From Pseudomonas peli (GTDB lineage Bacteria > Pseudomonadota > Gammaproteobacteria > Pseudomonadales > Pseudomonadaceae): a stretch of 64,000 bases of DNA. Below are positions 17,586 through 27,080 of this stretch, one piece after another (positions within the stretch are counted from its first letter, which is position 1; each line of letters starts with the position of its first letter). The DNA lies in the NCBI RefSeq assembly GCF_900099645.1, contig NZ_FMTL01000003.1, positions 372,001 to 436,000 of the forward strand, written 5' to 3'. The notes beneath the pieces are model-generated. The model was not told the DNA's origin. It did not search any database and saw nothing but the letters and a program-made list of their open reading frames with translations. The translations under genes were made by a program, and so were the position numbers.

Positions 17586-18140
17586 ATGGCGTGGTTGCAA
17601 GGGGGCGCTTTTGCGCTGGGGACGCTGGTGTTGGTGGCGCTGTCCTGGCGGGCATTGCAGCGGCCCAAGTCCCACGGCTTCTACCGTTTTTTTGCCTGGG
17701 AGGCGATCCTGGCGTTACTGGTGCTCAACGGGCCGCAGTGGTTTGTCGACCGTTTTTCCACTCATCAGCTGGTGTCCTGGGTCCTGCTATTCGCTTCGCT
17801 GCTGGTGCTGTTTCCCGGTCTTTATCAATTGCGCCGCATGGGGCGCCCGAACGAGCAGCGCACGGATGCCGAGCTGTTTGCCTTCGAACGCACCTCGCAG
17901 CTGGTGACCAGCGGCATCTACAGTCACATCCGCCACCCGTTGTACGCCTCGCTGCTATTGTTGGCCTGGGGCGTGGCCTGCAAGCAGCCCAATGGCCTGA
18001 GCCTGGTTCTGGCGCTGCTGGCCAGCCTGACACTCTGGCTGACTGCCAAGCGCGACGAAGCTGAATGTCTGCAGCAGTTTGGCGAGGCATACCGCGACTA
18101 TATGCAGCGCAGCAGAATGTTTATTCCCTGGGTGATATAG
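17586..18140 (+). CDS. Isoprenylcysteine carboxyl methyltransferase-family membrane protein
   Basis: Integral membrane protein of 184 residues with four to five helices. The C-terminal signature includes GIYSHIRHPLYASLLLL and then DEAECLQQFGEAYRDYMQR, the SAM-binding region shared by ICMT, PEMT and NnrU-like methyltransferases. It is divergent from the dehydratase gene of the lipid cluster, with 101 nt between start codons, so it may share regulation with it. The substrate is unknown; a lipid or a cluster product is possible but not shown. Confidence 0.72.
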   Translation: MAWLQGGAFALGTLVLVALSWRALQRPKSHGFYRFFAWEAILALLVLNGPQWFVDRFSTHQLVSWVLLFASLLVLFPGLYQLRRMGRPNEQRTDAELFAFERTSQLVTSGIYSHIRHPLYASLLLLAWGVACKQPNGLSLVLALLASLTLWLTAKRDEAECLQQFGEAYRDYMQRSRMFIPWVI

Positions 18141-18260
18141 CGCTATTCAACCGCTGAATAGGCTTTCTATTTACCCGTTTGGGTGAGAGCCGCGTGCGCG
18201 GGTTCTCATTAGTCTCCTTCGCTTGCCTGTGTAGGGCATCACAATAAGAAGGGGAACCCC

Positions 18261-20180
18261 ATGAGTCATCCATTGAAAGCCTTGAGCGCTGCTGTGCTGC
18301 TGGCGAGTCTGTCTGCAGCGTCACAAGCCATGCCTTATTCGCAGTTGATCATTTTTGGCGATTCCTTGAGCGACAGTGGGCAGTTTCCGGATCTGGGTAG
18401 CCCTTTACTGGGGGGGAACCCGACTGGAGGGGTGCGCTTTACCAACCGCACTGGACCGAACTACTTAGGCAATAACCGCGAGTACTTCGACACGGTTGCC
18501 ACCCAGCGTTTGGCTTCCCTGCTAGGCCTACAGGCGCTGCCCTCGACACCCATTCTGCCGCAGATCCTGACTGGTAACGCCGATGGCACCAACTATGCCG
18601 TGGGCGGCTATCGCACTGATCAGATCCTGAGTTCGATCACCGCGGCCAATGGTTCTGTGGTCGATGCTGGCGGCGGCATCAGTCGTACTCGTAATGGGTA
18701 TCTGGTAGATGTGCCACGCGTTGATCCCGATGCGTTGTTCTACATCAATGGTGGTGGCAACGATGTGCTGCAGTTTGTTGTGACTGACCAGGCAAGCGCT
18801 GCGGCTGCAGCGGCTGATTTGGTCGCGGGGGTAGCGGCTCTTCAGGCTGCAGGTGCACGCACCATCATTGTCTCCGATCTACCTGACGTCGGCTTGACGC
18901 CTGCGGGTTTCGCCACCGGCTTCCGCGCGGCCTGGTCGAATGCATCAGGGCTGCTCAACGATGAGTTGGGTACTCAGTTGGCTGCATTGGGCGGCAACGT
19001 CATTCGCCTCAATTTCCGCGGGTTGCTTACCGAGGTGAAGGCTGAACTGGCCTCTTTCGGCTTCGACCCCTTGGTGGCGCAGACTGATGTCTGCTTCAGC
19101 GGCAGTAGTTGCCTGGCCGATCCGACCTGGGGCATCACAGGGCTCACGCCCAACCCTGACCGCTTGATGTTCAATGACGGGGTGCACCCGACTGCAGCCG
19201 TGCAACAGATCAGTGCGGATTATATTTTTTCGATACTGGGCGCGCCCTGGGAAGTGTCCCTGCTGCCGGAAATGGCGATGGCCAGCCTGAATGCCCATCA
19301 GCAGCAATTGCGCAGTGAGTGGCAGACAGATCGCGGCCTTTGGCAGGCTCAGGGCCAGTGGCGTAGTTTTGTCATGGCCAGCGGCATGCGTCAGCAGTTT
19401 CAGCGTGATGCTGTCACGAGTGGTGGTGACAGTGATGGCTTGGGCGTCCACCTGGGCGGTAGTTACCGCTTCGATGAAAACTGGCGCTTCGGCCTCTCGC
19501 TGGGCTTACAGCATCAGCAATTGGAAAGCGACAACGATTCCGAGTACGACCTGCGCAGCTATTTGCTCAGCGCCTTTTCCCAGTACCAAAAGGAGCGTCT
19601 GTGGGCTGATGCCAGCCTGAGTCTGGGGCAGCTGGACTACAGCGACCTCAATCGTCAGTTTGCTCTGGGGATTGCCGAGCGCCGCGAGAAAGGCGATACC
19701 GATGGCAAGCTCTATGCGCTGTCTGCGCGAATTGGTTATGACCTGGCCAATGCCGGCACTGACTGGCGTGTCAGCCCCTTTATCAGTGCCGATCTGGCAC
19801 GGGTGGATGTCGATGGTTATGCCGAGCAGGGCAACAGTTCCACGGCACTCAACTTTGGCGATCAGCAGCGTGACAGTCGCCGCTTGGGTATAGGCCTGCA
19901 GCTTAATTATCAATTGAGCAACAGCACCCAGCTGTATGCCGAGGTCGCCCGTGAACGCGAGTTCGAGGACGACCGGCGTGACTTGAAAATGGGGCTTAAC
20001 TCCGTGTCGGGCAATCAATTCGAACTGCAGGGGCATACGCCAGCCAATGGACAGACCTTGGCCAGCCTCGGGGTACAGCATGTGCTCGGGAATGAGTTAA
20101 AGCTGAGCGCGGGCTATAACTTCCGTGGCACTTCAGACCGCCAGCACGGCATTAACCTTGGGCTCAGCTTAGACTGGTAA
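18261..20180 (+). CDS. estA: GDSL esterase autotransporter EstA
   Basis: Surface esterase of 639 residues, close to the usual Pseudomonas EstA length. A signal peptide ends at SQA (about residue 23). The GDSL block IFGDSLSDSG follows with nucleophile Ser35. Further conserved blocks are GGGND (oxyanion loop) and DGVHPT with the catalytic Asp and His near residue 313. The last 280 or so residues are an autotransporter beta-barrel ending in the typical terminal strand (LGLSLDW). The passenger stays attached to the outer membrane. In P. aeruginosa EstA affects rhamnolipid production and motility. A strong terminator follows. Confidence 0.95.
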   Translation: MSHPLKALSAAVLLASLSAASQAMPYSQLIIFGDSLSDSGQFPDLGSPLLGGNPTGGVRFTNRTGPNYLGNNREYFDTVATQRLASLLGLQALPSTPILPQILTGNADGTNYAVGGYRTDQILSSITAANGSVVDAGGGISRTRNGYLVDVPRVDPDALFYINGGGNDVLQFVVTDQASAAAAAADLVAGVAALQAAGARTIIVSDLPDVGLTPAGFATGFRAAWSNASGLLNDELGTQLAALGGNVIRLNFRGLLTEVKAELASFGFDPLVAQTDVCFSGSSCLADPTWGITGLTPNPDRLMFNDGVHPTAAVQQISADYIFSILGAPWEVSLLPEMAMASLNAHQQQLRSEWQTDRGLWQAQGQWRSFVMASGMRQQFQRDAVTSGGDSDGLGVHLGGSYRFDENWRFGLSLGLQHQQLESDNDSEYDLRSYLLSAFSQYQKERLWADASLSLGQLDYSDLNRQFALGIAERREKGDTDGKLYALSARIGYDLANAGTDWRVSPFISADLARVDVDGYAEQGNSSTALNFGDQQRDSRRLGIGLQLNYQLSNSTQLYAEVAREREFEDDRRDLKMGLNSVSGNQFELQGHTPANGQTLASLGVQHVLGNELKLSAGYNFRGTSDRQHGINLGLSLDW

Positions 20181-20189
20181 CTCTGTTAG

Positions 20190-20214
20190 CCGCCCGCAGT
20201 TTGTCTGCGGGCGG
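20190..20214. terminator. Terminator shared by estA and the convergent lipoprotein gene
   Basis: Perfect 9-bp stem (CCGCCCGCA / TGCGGGCGG) with a 7-nt loop, lying between two stop codons of convergent genes and followed by a short T-containing tail. It can act in both directions. Confidence 0.8.
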
Positions 20215-20649
20215 TTATTGCCAGTTCAGCCGCGCCAGCTTCCATTCATCGCCTTCAAGCCACCACTCCATCTTCACGTTGTAGTGACGTGCACTGTCGG
20301 GGATCAGACTCTCTGCACCGGCCAGGGCGACCTGTGCTTCGGTGTGGCCTTTTTCGCGGTAGGTCGTGTCGAGGTAGCTGTTCTTGCTCAGGGCCAGCAC
20401 CTTGATGTTCTTGTGGCGCATAAACAGCAGCAACATGGTGCGCTGCGCCCACTCACGGTCAAATTCGCCTTGGGCCGAGAACTGTGGGTGCAGCTGGTCG
20501 AGTACCGCGTTGTTCTTCTTCGCTTCCAGATTGTCCTGCAGTTGCTGCAAGGCTGCTTCCAGCGCGGCCTGCGGATCATCTTTGGCACCGCAACCGGCGA
20601 GCAGGGTGCAAAACAGTAGGAAAGCTAAGGCAAATATCCGTGTTGGCAT
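20215..20649 (-). CDS. Small lipoprotein of unknown function
   Basis: Lipoprotein of 144 residues. The signal peptide ends at lipobox LLAGC. The mature part has a helical segment (QAALEAALQQLQDNLEAKKNNAV) and an NTF2-like alpha/beta pattern with late WWLEGDEWKLARLNW. ATG 20649 is chosen because AAGGAG lies 6 nt upstream; the longer frame to 20667 would start before that ribosome binding site. It is convergent with estA and divergent from pip. The function is not known. A periplasmic-facing, membrane-anchored protein is what the sequence supports. Confidence 0.75.
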   Translation of the reverse strand: MPTRIFALAFLLFCTLLAGCGAKDDPQAALEAALQQLQDNLEAKKNNAVLDQLHPQFSAQGEFDREWAQRTMLLLFMRHKNIKVLALSKNSYLDTTYREKGHTEAQVALAGAESLIPDSARHYNVKMEWWLEGDEWKLARLNWQ

Positions 20650-20772
20650 GCTGAACTCCTTTTTCATGGTTATGATGCCCGGCAGAGCTTAAAGCGGTTG
20701 CGCCCGTGGGTGTTCGGCGCAAGGCCGTCGACGTTACGCCGCGCATTATTCAGGTCAAGTCAGGAGCATGCC

Positions 20773-21744
20773 ATGCAGACCTTGTATCCGGAGATTAAAC
20801 CCTACGCCCGTCATGAGCTGGCGGTGCAGGCGCCGCACGTGCTGTATGTCGACGAGAGTGGTTCGCCGGATGGTCTACCTGTGGTGTTCATTCATGGCGG
20901 CCCGGGCGCCGGCTGCGACGCGGCGAGCCGGCGCTATTTCGACCCCAACCTGTACCGTATTGTCACCTTCGATCAGCGTGGCTGCGGCCGTTCCACACCG
21001 CACGCCAGCCTGGAGAACAACACCACTCAGGCACTGATCGCTGACATGGAGCAGATCCGCGAGCACCTCGGCATCGACAAATGGGTGCTGTTCGGCGGCT
21101 CATGGGGTTCGACCCTGGCGCTGGCTTATGCTCAGGCTCATCCGCAGCGCGTGCATGGGCTGATTCTGCGCGGCATCTTTCTGTGTCGCCCGCAGGAAAT
21201 TCAGTGGTTCTACCAGGAAGGGGCGAGCCGCCTGTTCCCCGATTACTGGGAGGATTACCTCGCGCCGATCCCAGCGGATGAGCGCGGTGATCTGGTACAG
21301 GCCTTCTACAAACGCCTGACCGGCCCGGATCAGATAGCCCAGATGCATGCCGCCAAAGCTTGGTCGACCTGGGAAGGGCGTACTGCCACCCTGCGCCCCA
21401 ATCCGCAGGTGGTCGACCGTTTCAGTGACGCCCACCGCGCGCTGTCGATTGCCCGCATCGAATGCCATTACTTCGTCAATAACGCCTTCCTCGAAACCGA
21501 TCAGCTGCTGCGCGACATGCCGAAGATTGCCCACTTGCCCGGGGTGATCGTACACGGCCGCTATGACGTGATCTGCCCACTGGACAACGCCTGGGCGCTG
21601 CACCAGGCCTGGCCTAACAGCGAGCTGCAGATCATCCGTGATGCGGGGCATTCGGCCGCAGAAGTCGGCATTACCGATGCCCTGGTGCGTGCGGCGGACG
21701 ACCTGGCGCGGCGCCTACTCAACCTGTCTCCGGACGAAGCATGA
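20773..21744 (+). CDS. pip: Prolyl iminopeptidase
   Basis: Alpha/beta hydrolase of 323 residues that removes N-terminal proline from peptides (peptidase family S33). HGGPGAGCD forms the oxyanion region, Ser in [10 protein letters not shown] is the nucleophile, and the Asp and His lie in HGRYDVICP and RDAGHSAAE. The cap-domain length is normal. ATG 20773 follows CAGGAG. It overlaps dtd by 4 nt (ATGA), a pairing also found in P. aeruginosa. No signal peptide, so cytoplasmic. Confidence 0.95.
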   Translation: MQTLYPEIKPYARHELAVQAPHVLYVDESGSPDGLPVVFIHGGPGAGCDAASRRYFDPNLYRIVTFDQRGCGRSTPHASLENNTTQALIADMEQIREHLGIDKWVLFGGSWGSTLALAYAQAHPQRVHGLILRGIFLCRPQEIQWFYQEGASRLFPDYWEDYLAPIPADERGDLVQAFYKRLTGPDQIAQMHAAKAWSTWEGRTATLRPNPQVVDRFSDAHRALSIARIECHYFVNNAFLETDQLLRDMPKIAHLPGVIVHGRYDVICPLDNAWALHQAWPNSELQIIRDAGHSAAEVGITDALVRAADDLARRLLNLSPDEA

Positions 21745-22178
21745 AGGCACTGATTCAACGGGTGCGTGGCGCCCGAGTAGAAGTGGCGGGTGAGGTAGTT
21801 GGCGCGATTGATCAGGGCCTGCTGGCGCTGGTGGGCGTCGAGCCGCAGGACACCCCGGCCAGTGTCGAGAAAATTCTGCACAAGCTGCTCAACTACCGCG
21901 TGTTCAGCGATGCGGCTGGCAAGATGAACCTGTCGCTCAGCGATAGTGGCGGCGGCTTGCTGCTGGTGTCGCAATTCACCCTGGCCGCCGACACCAAGAG
22001 CGGCCTGCGCCCAAGCTTTTCCAGTGCCGCAGCACCGGCGCTGGGCGCGGAGCTGTTCGACCTACTGGTTACCCAGGCCCGCGGCAAACACTCGCAGGTT
22101 GCCACTGGCCGGTTCGGTGCCGATATGCAGGTGCATCTGGTCAATGACGGGCCGGTGACCTTTCTGCTGGAGAGCTAG
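21741..22178 (+). CDS. dtd: D-aminoacyl-tRNA deacylase
   Basis: Proofreading enzyme of 145 residues that hydrolyses D-aminoacyl-tRNAs. It has the N-terminal [15 protein letters not shown], the conserved [17 protein letters not shown] with the catalytic Thr region, and the C-terminal NDGPVTF containing the cross-subunit Gly-Pro motif. The length is standard. It is translationally coupled to pip through a 4-nt overlap, so peptide trimming and tRNA proofreading genes share a transcript. Confidence 0.96.
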   Translation: MKALIQRVRGARVEVAGEVVGAIDQGLLALVGVEPQDTPASVEKILHKLLNYRVFSDAAGKMNLSLSDSGGGLLLVSQFTLAADTKSGLRPSFSSAAAPALGAELFDLLVTQARGKHSQVATGRFGADMQVHLVNDGPVTFLLES

Positions 22179-22186
22179 CGGCGCTG

Positions 22187-22774
22187 CTAGCGCGCAAGGG
22201 CTTCGGCGACAAAGTCCAGGCGGTCCTGGCCGAAGTGCATCTCCTGGCCGATGAAGAACGTCGGTGCGCCAAACACGCCGCGCTTGATCGCTTCTTCAGT
22301 GGTGGCCTTGAGGCGTTCCTTCACCGCTTCATCGCTGACCAGTTGCTCAAACTCACTCAGGTCGAAACCCGCGTTGCTCAATACCTCGGCCACGACCTCG
22401 GGCTTGCTGAGGTTTTTCTGTTGCACCCACAGCGCTTCGAAGAGGGTTTTCACATAGTGCTCGAAGCGTTCGCTGCCCTGATAACCTGCTGCGCCGCGCA
22501 TCAGGGTGAGGGTGTTGATCGGGAAGTGCGGATTGAAGGCCATTGGCACGCCATAGCGGCTGGCAAAGCGTGCGAGGTCCCTGAGCATCCAGGCGCCCTT
22601 GCTCGGGATCATGACCGGCGACTGGTTGCCGGTGGCTTTGAATACGCCACCGAGCAACATCGGTCGCCAGATAAGCTGCGCGCCGGCTTCGCGGGCGATT
22701 CGCGGCACCTGGGTCCAGGCCAGGTAGCTGGCTGGGCTGCCGAAATCGAAAAAGAATTCCAGGGTTTTGCTCAT
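22187..22774 (-). CDS. Kappa-class GST / 2-hydroxychromene-2-carboxylate isomerase family protein
   Basis: DsbA-like thioredoxin-fold protein of 195 residues. The active-site loop reads FFDFGSPASYLAW, where Ser replaces the CxxC cysteines as in glutathione-dependent HCCA isomerases. The C-terminal GVFGAPTFFIGQEMHFGQDRL contains the cis-Pro loop. It probably uses glutathione to isomerise or conjugate an aromatic or lipid substrate; the true substrate is unknown. It lies downstream of the SDR gene on the same strand (46 nt gap). The two likely form an operon controlled by the divergent HxlR regulator. Confidence 0.8.
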   Translation of the reverse strand: MSKTLEFFFDFGSPASYLAWTQVPRIAREAGAQLIWRPMLLGGVFKATGNQSPVMIPSKGAWMLRDLARFASRYGVPMAFNPHFPINTLTLMRGAAGYQGSERFEHYVKTLFEALWVQQKNLSKPEVVAEVLSNAGFDLSEFEQLVSDEAVKERLKATTEEAIKRGVFGAPTFFIGQEMHFGQDRLDFVAEALAR

Positions 22775-22820
22775 TGCATGCTCCTTTGGGAGATTCTGTT
22801 ATTGGGCGAGCGCGCAGTCG

Positions 22821-23549
22821 TTAGAACGTCTCAGACCATGGCCGCAGATCCAGCTCATGCACCCAGCAATCACGAGGCTGGCAATGGATCTGCCAGTAGG
22901 TGTCAGCGATGTGGTCGGGATTGAGAATACCGTCCTGATCCTTGAGCTGGTATAGCTGCGGAAAGGTGTCGCGGATAAACGCGGTATCGATGGCCCCGTC
23001 GATAATCGGGTGGGCGACATGAATGCCCTTGGGGCCGAGTTCGCGGGCCATGCTTTGAGCCAGCGCGCGCAAGGCGAACTTGGCGCTGGCGAAGGCAGAG
23101 AAGTTGGCCCGGCCGCGCAAGGAAGCGGTGGCGCCGGTAAAGATGATCGTGCCCTGGCCACGCAGCAGCATCACTTTGGCGGCTTCACGGCCGGTGAGAA
23201 AACCGGCCAGCGCGGCCATTTCCCAGACCTTGCGGTAGACCCGCTCGGTGGTTTCGGTGATGGAAAACTGCACGTTGGCGCCGATGTTGAATACCACCGC
23301 ATGCAGCGGGCCGACCTCGCGCTCAATGGTGGCGAACAGCTCGACCACCTGCTCCTCGACGCGTGCATCACAGCCAAAGGCCCGCGCACTGCCACCGGCG
23401 GCTTCAATTTCCGCCACCAATGGCAAGAGTTTCTCGGCATTGCGTCGTGCCACGCATGCGACATAACCCTCGCGGGCGAAGCGTTTGGCGATGGCGCCGC
23501 CGGTGGCGTCACCAGCGCCGACGACCAGAATTGCTTTACGTTCGCTCAT
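22821..23549 (-). CDS. SDR-family protein with Phe in place of the catalytic Tyr
   Basis: Rossmann-fold short-chain dehydrogenase/reductase-like protein of 242 residues. The cofactor motif GAGDATGGAIAKRFA is near the N-terminus and the NIGAN block is in the middle. The active-site segment reads FSAFASAKFAL, so the usual Tyr of YxxxK is Phe while Lys remains. Related uncharacterised SDRs share this change, so it may not use standard SDR chemistry. The start at 23549 has GGAG upstream; the much longer open frame runs into the hxlR-like gene and is an artefact. Divergent operators upstream suggest HxlR control. Confidence 0.8.
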   Translation of the reverse strand: MSERKAILVVGAGDATGGAIAKRFAREGYVACVARRNAEKLLPLVAEIEAAGGSARAFGCDARVEEQVVELFATIEREVGPLHAVVFNIGANVQFSITETTERVYRKVWEMAALAGFLTGREAAKVMLLRGQGTIIFTGATASLRGRANFSAFASAKFALRALAQSMARELGPKGIHVAHPIIDGAIDTAFIRDTFPQLYQLKDQDGILNPDHIADTYWQIHCQPRDCWVHELDLRPWSETF

Positions 23550-23562
23550 TGCAGTCTCCGTC

Positions 23563-23609
23563 AGTTCTATTTTGGAACCTTGTCTGATAGTCGGTTCCAT
23601 TTTGGAACC
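23563..23609. promoter_or_regulatory. Tandem palindromes, candidate HxlR operators
   Basis: Two copies of the same motif, centred 30 bp apart, between the divergent SDR and hxlR-like genes. The second is a perfect palindrome (GGTTCCA-TTT-TGGAACC, 23593-23609). The first is imperfect (AGTTCTA-TTT-TGGAACC, 23563-23579). A spacing of about three helical turns fits two regulator dimers on one face of the DNA. Confidence 0.65.
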
Positions 23610-23649
23610 TGTCAAGCTATCGTGAGCCATTGCTGTTAGAGGTTGGCTT

Positions 23650-24147
23650 ATGCGTTGGGAAGAACTGGAGCAGCAACCCTGCTCGCTGGCCCGCACCCTA
23701 TCGGTGGTGGGTGATCGCTGGACGCTGTTGGTGCTGCGCGAGAGTTTTCTCGGTATTCGTCGTTTCGATGCGTTTGAGAAACGCCTGGGGATTACCCGGC
23801 ATGTGCTGGCCGATCGCCTGAAAAAACTGGCTGAAGCGGGCGTGTTGGACAAGGTGGCGTATCAGCAGCGGCCGTTGCGTGAGGAGTACTGCCTGAGCGC
23901 CAAGGGCCGTGATCTGTATCCGGCCATCATGGCACTGGTGCATTGGGGCGACCGCCATATGAGCGGTGCGGAAGGCGCGCCGATCCGGCACATCCACCGC
24001 AGCTGTGGCCAGCCGATGCAAGGCGTGCTGGTGTGTTCGGATTGTGGTGAGCCGCTGCAGCCGCGTGATGTTCAGTTGGTTGAAGCGCCAGCGCTCAAGG
24101 GTCAGCTACTGCCGGCGCATTGGCATCAACTGCTAGATCAGGGTTAG
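23650..24147 (+). CDS. HxlR-family transcriptional regulator with Cys-rich tail
   Basis: Winged-helix regulator of 165 residues. CSLARTLSVVGDRWTLLVLRE followed by RRFDAFEKRLGITRHVLADRL is the HxlR signature, with Cys11 in the position used for redox or electrophile sensing in some members. Unusually the C-terminus adds a zinc-ribbon-like pair (SCGQPMQG and VCSDCGEPL). It is divergent from the SDR/kappa-GST genes and faces the tandem palindromes, so local control of those genes is likely. Its stop overlaps the convergent rsmE stop by 4 nt. Confidence 0.88.
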   Translation: MRWEELEQQPCSLARTLSVVGDRWTLLVLRESFLGIRRFDAFEKRLGITRHVLADRLKKLAEAGVLDKVAYQQRPLREEYCLSAKGRDLYPAIMALVHWGDRHMSGAEGAPIRHIHRSCGQPMQGVLVCSDCGEPLQPRDVQLVEAPALKGQLLPAHWHQLLDQG

Positions 24148-24851
24148 AACAGGCGCGCCAGTAATGCAGTCACTGCTGTTTCCACCCGCAGAATTCGCGC
24201 GCCCAGCTGCACCGGTTGCAGGCCGGCTTCGGTGAGCTTTTCTACTTCGTAGGGAATCCAGCCGCCTTCCGGGCCGATGGCCAGCGTCACAGGCTGTTCG
24301 ACTGCGCGCGGGCAGGCTGGGAAGTCGCCGGGATGGCCGACCAAGCCCACTGTGCCGGCAGCGATGCCAGGCAGCTGATCTTCGACAAAGGGCTTGAAGC
24401 GCTTCTCGATAACGACTTCCGGCAGCACGGTATCGCGGGCCTGTTCCAGGCCGAGAATCAGCTGTTCGCGAATCGCTGCGGGTTCGAGGAAAGGCGTCTG
24501 CCAGAAGCTTTTTTCCACCCGGTAGCTGTTCAGCAGAATCAGCCGAGGCACGCCCATACTGCTGACGGTTTGTAACACGCGCCGCAGCATCTTCGGCCGG
24601 GGCAAGGCGAGCAGCAGGGTCAGTGGCAGTTTCTCAGGCGGTGGCTGGTCGAGCTGCACCGCTAGTTCAGCTTGCTCGGCGTCCAGACGCAGCAGCTGTC
24701 CACTGCCCATCAAACCATTCAGGTGACCGACACGCAGGCTGTCGCCGGCTTCGGCGCGGTGCACTTCATGCAGATGCTTGAGGCGACGGCCGCTGAGCAG
24801 CACGCGGTCGGCGGCGATAAAGTCGCCGTCTTCCAGCAGCAGCAGGTTCAC
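24144..24851 (-). CDS. rsmE: 16S rRNA (uracil-1498-N3)-methyltransferase
   Basis: SPOUT-class methyltransferase of 235 residues that methylates U1498 of 16S rRNA. It has an N-terminal PUA-like domain ([20 protein letters not shown]) and the C-terminal knot containing [17 protein letters not shown] and [17 protein letters not shown]. Length and motifs are complete. It overlaps tatC by 4 nt and is the distal gene of the tat operon here. Confidence 0.95.
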   Translation of the reverse strand: MNLLLLEDGDFIAADRVLLSGRRLKHLHEVHRAEAGDSLRVGHLNGLMGSGQLLRLDAEQAELAVQLDQPPPEKLPLTLLLALPRPKMLRRVLQTVSSMGVPRLILLNSYRVEKSFWQTPFLEPAAIREQLILGLEQARDTVLPEVVIEKRFKPFVEDQLPGIAAGTVGLVGHPGDFPACPRAVEQPVTLAIGPEGGWIPYEVEKLTEAGLQPVQLGARILRVETAVTALLARLF

Positions 24852-25651
24852 GGTTGTGCAGCGGGCGGTTGGTCGTTGGACGAACTGTCGTTTTCCTCTG
24901 CCGCCGCGGCTTCCTCGTCGTCACGGCGCTTGACCATGCTGCCGCACAGCAGACCGACTTCGAAGAGCATCCACATCGGTACGGCCAGCAGGGTTTGTGA
25001 GAACACATCAGGTGGGGTCAGCAGCATGCCGACGACAAAGCAGCCAACGATCACATAGGGGCGGCTTTTGCGTAGGGTCTCGACATCGACGATGCCGACC
25101 CAGATCAGCAGAAAGGTGGCAATCGGGATCTCAAAGGCGACGCCGAAGGCAAAGAACAGGGTCAGGACGAAATCCAGGTACTGACCGATATCGGTCATCA
25201 TCTCTACGCCTTCCGGGGTCACGCTGGCGAAGAAGCCGAACATGATCGGGAACACCACGAAGTAGGCGAAGGCCATGCCCGCATAGAACAGCAGGATGCT
25301 GGAAACCAATAGGGGAACAGCAATGCGCTTCTCGTGCTTGTATAGCCCTGGTGCGATAAAACCCCAGATCTGATGCAGGATGATCGGCATCGACAGGAAT
25401 AGCGCGACCATCATGGTCAACTTGAACGGCGTGAGGAATGGCGAGGCCACTCCGGTGGCGATCATCGTCGCACCTTCCGGCAGATAAGCGCGCAGCGGTG
25501 CGGCAACCAGCGCGTAGATGTCCTGGGAAAAATAGAACAGCCCTGCAAACAGCAGCAGTATCGCTGCAACAATCCGGAGCAGGCGCGTGCGCAGTTCGGT
25601 CAGGTGCGAGATCAGGGGCATTTCCTGATCGCTGTCCGGTCGTTGGCTCAT
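24848..25651 (-). CDS. tatC: Sec-independent translocase subunit TatC
   Basis: Receptor of the twin-arginine translocase, 267 residues. The N-terminal [17 protein letters not shown] carries the conserved Glu needed for signal-peptide binding, and six transmembrane helices follow. Periplasmic loop motifs such as [33 protein letters not shown] are typical. The C-terminal tail is an acidic/Ser-rich extension ([16 protein letters not shown]). It overlaps tatB by 4 nt. Rieske, copper and molybdenum enzymes are the usual clients of this pathway. Confidence 0.97.
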   Translation of the reverse strand: MSQRPDSDQEMPLISHLTELRTRLLRIVAAILLLFAGLFYFSQDIYALVAAPLRAYLPEGATMIATGVASPFLTPFKLTMMVALFLSMPIILHQIWGFIAPGLYKHEKRIAVPLLVSSILLFYAGMAFAYFVVFPIMFGFFASVTPEGVEMMTDIGQYLDFVLTLFFAFGVAFEIPIATFLLIWVGIVDVETLRKSRPYVIVGCFVVGMLLTPPDVFSQTLLAVPMWMLFEVGLLCGSMVKRRDDEEAAAAEENDSSSNDQPPAAQP

Positions 25652-26001
25652 GGCTGCGGGCTTTTATCCTGGCGGGTGCTATCGGTAGCTGCGGTCGGCT
25701 TTGCGGCGGGTGCAGCGGCAGGGCTCGGTTCGGTGATGCTGGTATGCGGTGCGTTGAGGCTTTGCTTAATCGCGTTCATTTCCCGCTCCAGCTCAAGGAT
25801 CTGCTCGTTATGCAGCTGTCGGCGGATTTCATCCGCGCCGATCTCACGCTCGACCTCAGCCTTGATCGCGCTGAAGCTGCGTTTGATCCGGCCGATCCAC
25901 AAACCGGCCGTGCGCACTGCGCCGGGCAGGCGATCAGGCCCCAGCACCACCAGGGCGACGATGCCGACCAGCAGCAGTTCGGTAAAGCCGATATCAAACA
26001 T
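25648..26001 (-). CDS. tatB: Sec-independent translocase subunit TatB
   Basis: Protein of 117 residues. The N-terminal membrane helix with [21 protein letters not shown] and the following amphipathic helix starting at GPDRLP are diagnostic for TatB. A charged coiled-coil region ([15 protein letters not shown]) and an Ala/Pro-rich tail complete it. With TatC it forms the receptor for twin-arginine signal peptides. It overlaps tatC by 4 nt and follows tatA after 3 nt. Confidence 0.96.
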   Translation of the reverse strand: MFDIGFTELLLVGIVALVVLGPDRLPGAVRTAGLWIGRIKRSFSAIKAEVEREIGADEIRRQLHNEQILELEREMNAIKQSLNAPHTSITEPSPAAAPAAKPTAATDSTRQDKSPQP

Positions 26002-26004
26002 GGC

Positions 26005-26244
26005 TTAGTCTTTTTTCGCCGGTTCTTCGACCTTGCGCGCCTGAGCGTCGATGGTCTGACCTTTCGGCTCGTCCACGGCAGGGGCCGGCTTCTCAGCGTC
26101 GCCGTTGTCCATCGACTTACGGAAGCCCTTGATCGCGTCGCCCAGGTCAGAACCCAGGCCCTTGAGGCGCTTGGTGCCGAACAGCATGACCACGATCAGC
26201 AGGATGATCAGGAGTTGCCAGATGCTAATGCCACCGAATCCCAT
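26005..26244 (-). CDS. tatA: Sec-independent translocase subunit TatA
   Basis: Pore-forming subunit of 79 residues. The N-terminal helix ([19 protein letters not shown]) is followed by [20 protein letters not shown], the amphipathic hinge and helix of TatA. The tail is charged. It is the first tat gene, 28 nt after hisE, so hisI-hisE-tatABC-rsmE may be read through. Confidence 0.96.
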   Translation of the reverse strand: MGFGGISIWQLLIILLIVVMLFGTKRLKGLGSDLGDAIKGFRKSMDNGDAEKPAPAVDEPKGQTIDAQARKVEEPAKKD

Positions 26245-26272
26245 AATGCGTACTCCGAAAGTGAAGGTTTAA

Positions 26273-26620
26273 TCAGTCTTGCGAGCGCGCGGCTTTTTCC
26301 GCGTGCCCGGAGAGGCCAAAGCGCCGGTCCAACTCGTCCAATACCGCCTGGGGGTGCTGGCCGAGGGCGGCAAGCATAACCAGGCTGTGGAACCACAGGT
26401 CGGCGGTTTCATAAATCACATCGCTGCAGTCGCCGCTGACGGCTGCATCTTTGGCCGCGAGGATGGTTTCCACCGACTCCTCACCGACCTTTTCCAGAAT
26501 CTTGTTCAGGCCCTTGTGGTACAGGCTGGCGACATACGAGCTGTCGGCGGCAGCGCCTTTGCGCGACTCCAGCACCTCGGCCAGGCGGCTCAGGGTATCA
26601 GTCATGGCCGAGTCACTCAT
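26273..26620 (-). CDS. hisE: Phosphoribosyl-ATP pyrophosphatase
   Basis: Second step of histidine synthesis: hydrolyses phosphoribosyl-ATP to phosphoribosyl-AMP. The 115-residue helical protein has the MazG-like metal-binding motif [15 protein letters not shown] with EExxE. I start at ATG 26620 because AGGA lies 7 nt upstream and the hisI stop overlaps by only a few bases. ATG 26605 is an alternative, and the open frame to 26647 is too long. It follows hisI directly, as usual in Pseudomonas where hisI and hisE are separate genes. Confidence 0.94.
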   Translation of the reverse strand: MSDSAMTDTLSRLAEVLESRKGAAADSSYVASLYHKGLNKILEKVGEESVETILAAKDAAVSGDCSDVIYETADLWFHSLVMLAALGQHPQAVLDELDRRFGLSGHAEKAARSQD

Positions 26621-27014
26621 GGGTATGTCCTGCACTGTAGATGGCATGCGGGTCTTTCAGTACCGCTTCGACGATTTTCCAGGTGCCGTTCTCAAACACC
26701 CGGTAAAAGCAGCTTTCGCGGCCGGTGTGGCAGGCGATACCGCCCAGCTGTTCAACCATGAGGATGATCACGTCAGCGTCGCAGTCCAGGCGCATTTCAT
26801 GCAGTTTCTGCACATGCCCGGATTCTTCGCCCTTACGCCAGAGTTTGCCGCGCGAGCGTGACCAGTAGATGGCACGTTGTTCGGTGGCCGTCAGGGTCAG
26901 CGCCTCACGGTTCATCCAGGCCATCATCAGCACGCGGCCGGTCTTGTGGTCCTGGGCGATGGCCGGTACCAGGCCGTCGCTGTTCCAATTGATGTCGTCG
27001 AGCCAGTCAGTCAT
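26613..27014 (-). CDS. hisI: Phosphoribosyl-AMP cyclohydrolase
   Basis: Third step of histidine synthesis, opening the adenine ring of phosphoribosyl-AMP. The protein has 133 residues. Conserved blocks are [12 protein letters not shown], the substrate loop [16 protein letters not shown] for magnesium, and [11 protein letters not shown] with the zinc-binding cysteines. It overlaps the hisE start by 8 nt, which suggests coupled translation. In enteric bacteria the two are fused; here they are separate. Confidence 0.96.
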   Translation of the reverse strand: MTDWLDDINWNSDGLVPAIAQDHKTGRVLMMAWMNREALTLTATEQRAIYWSRSRGKLWRKGEESGHVQKLHEMRLDCDADVIILMVEQLGGIACHTGRESCFYRVFENGTWKIVEAVLKDPHAIYSAGHTHE

Positions 27015-27080
27015 TGCAAGTTCCGCCCATCTCGGGCTGTCTGATTCAAAAGCTAGTGTGCCAGTGCCTAACCGGTGTGG

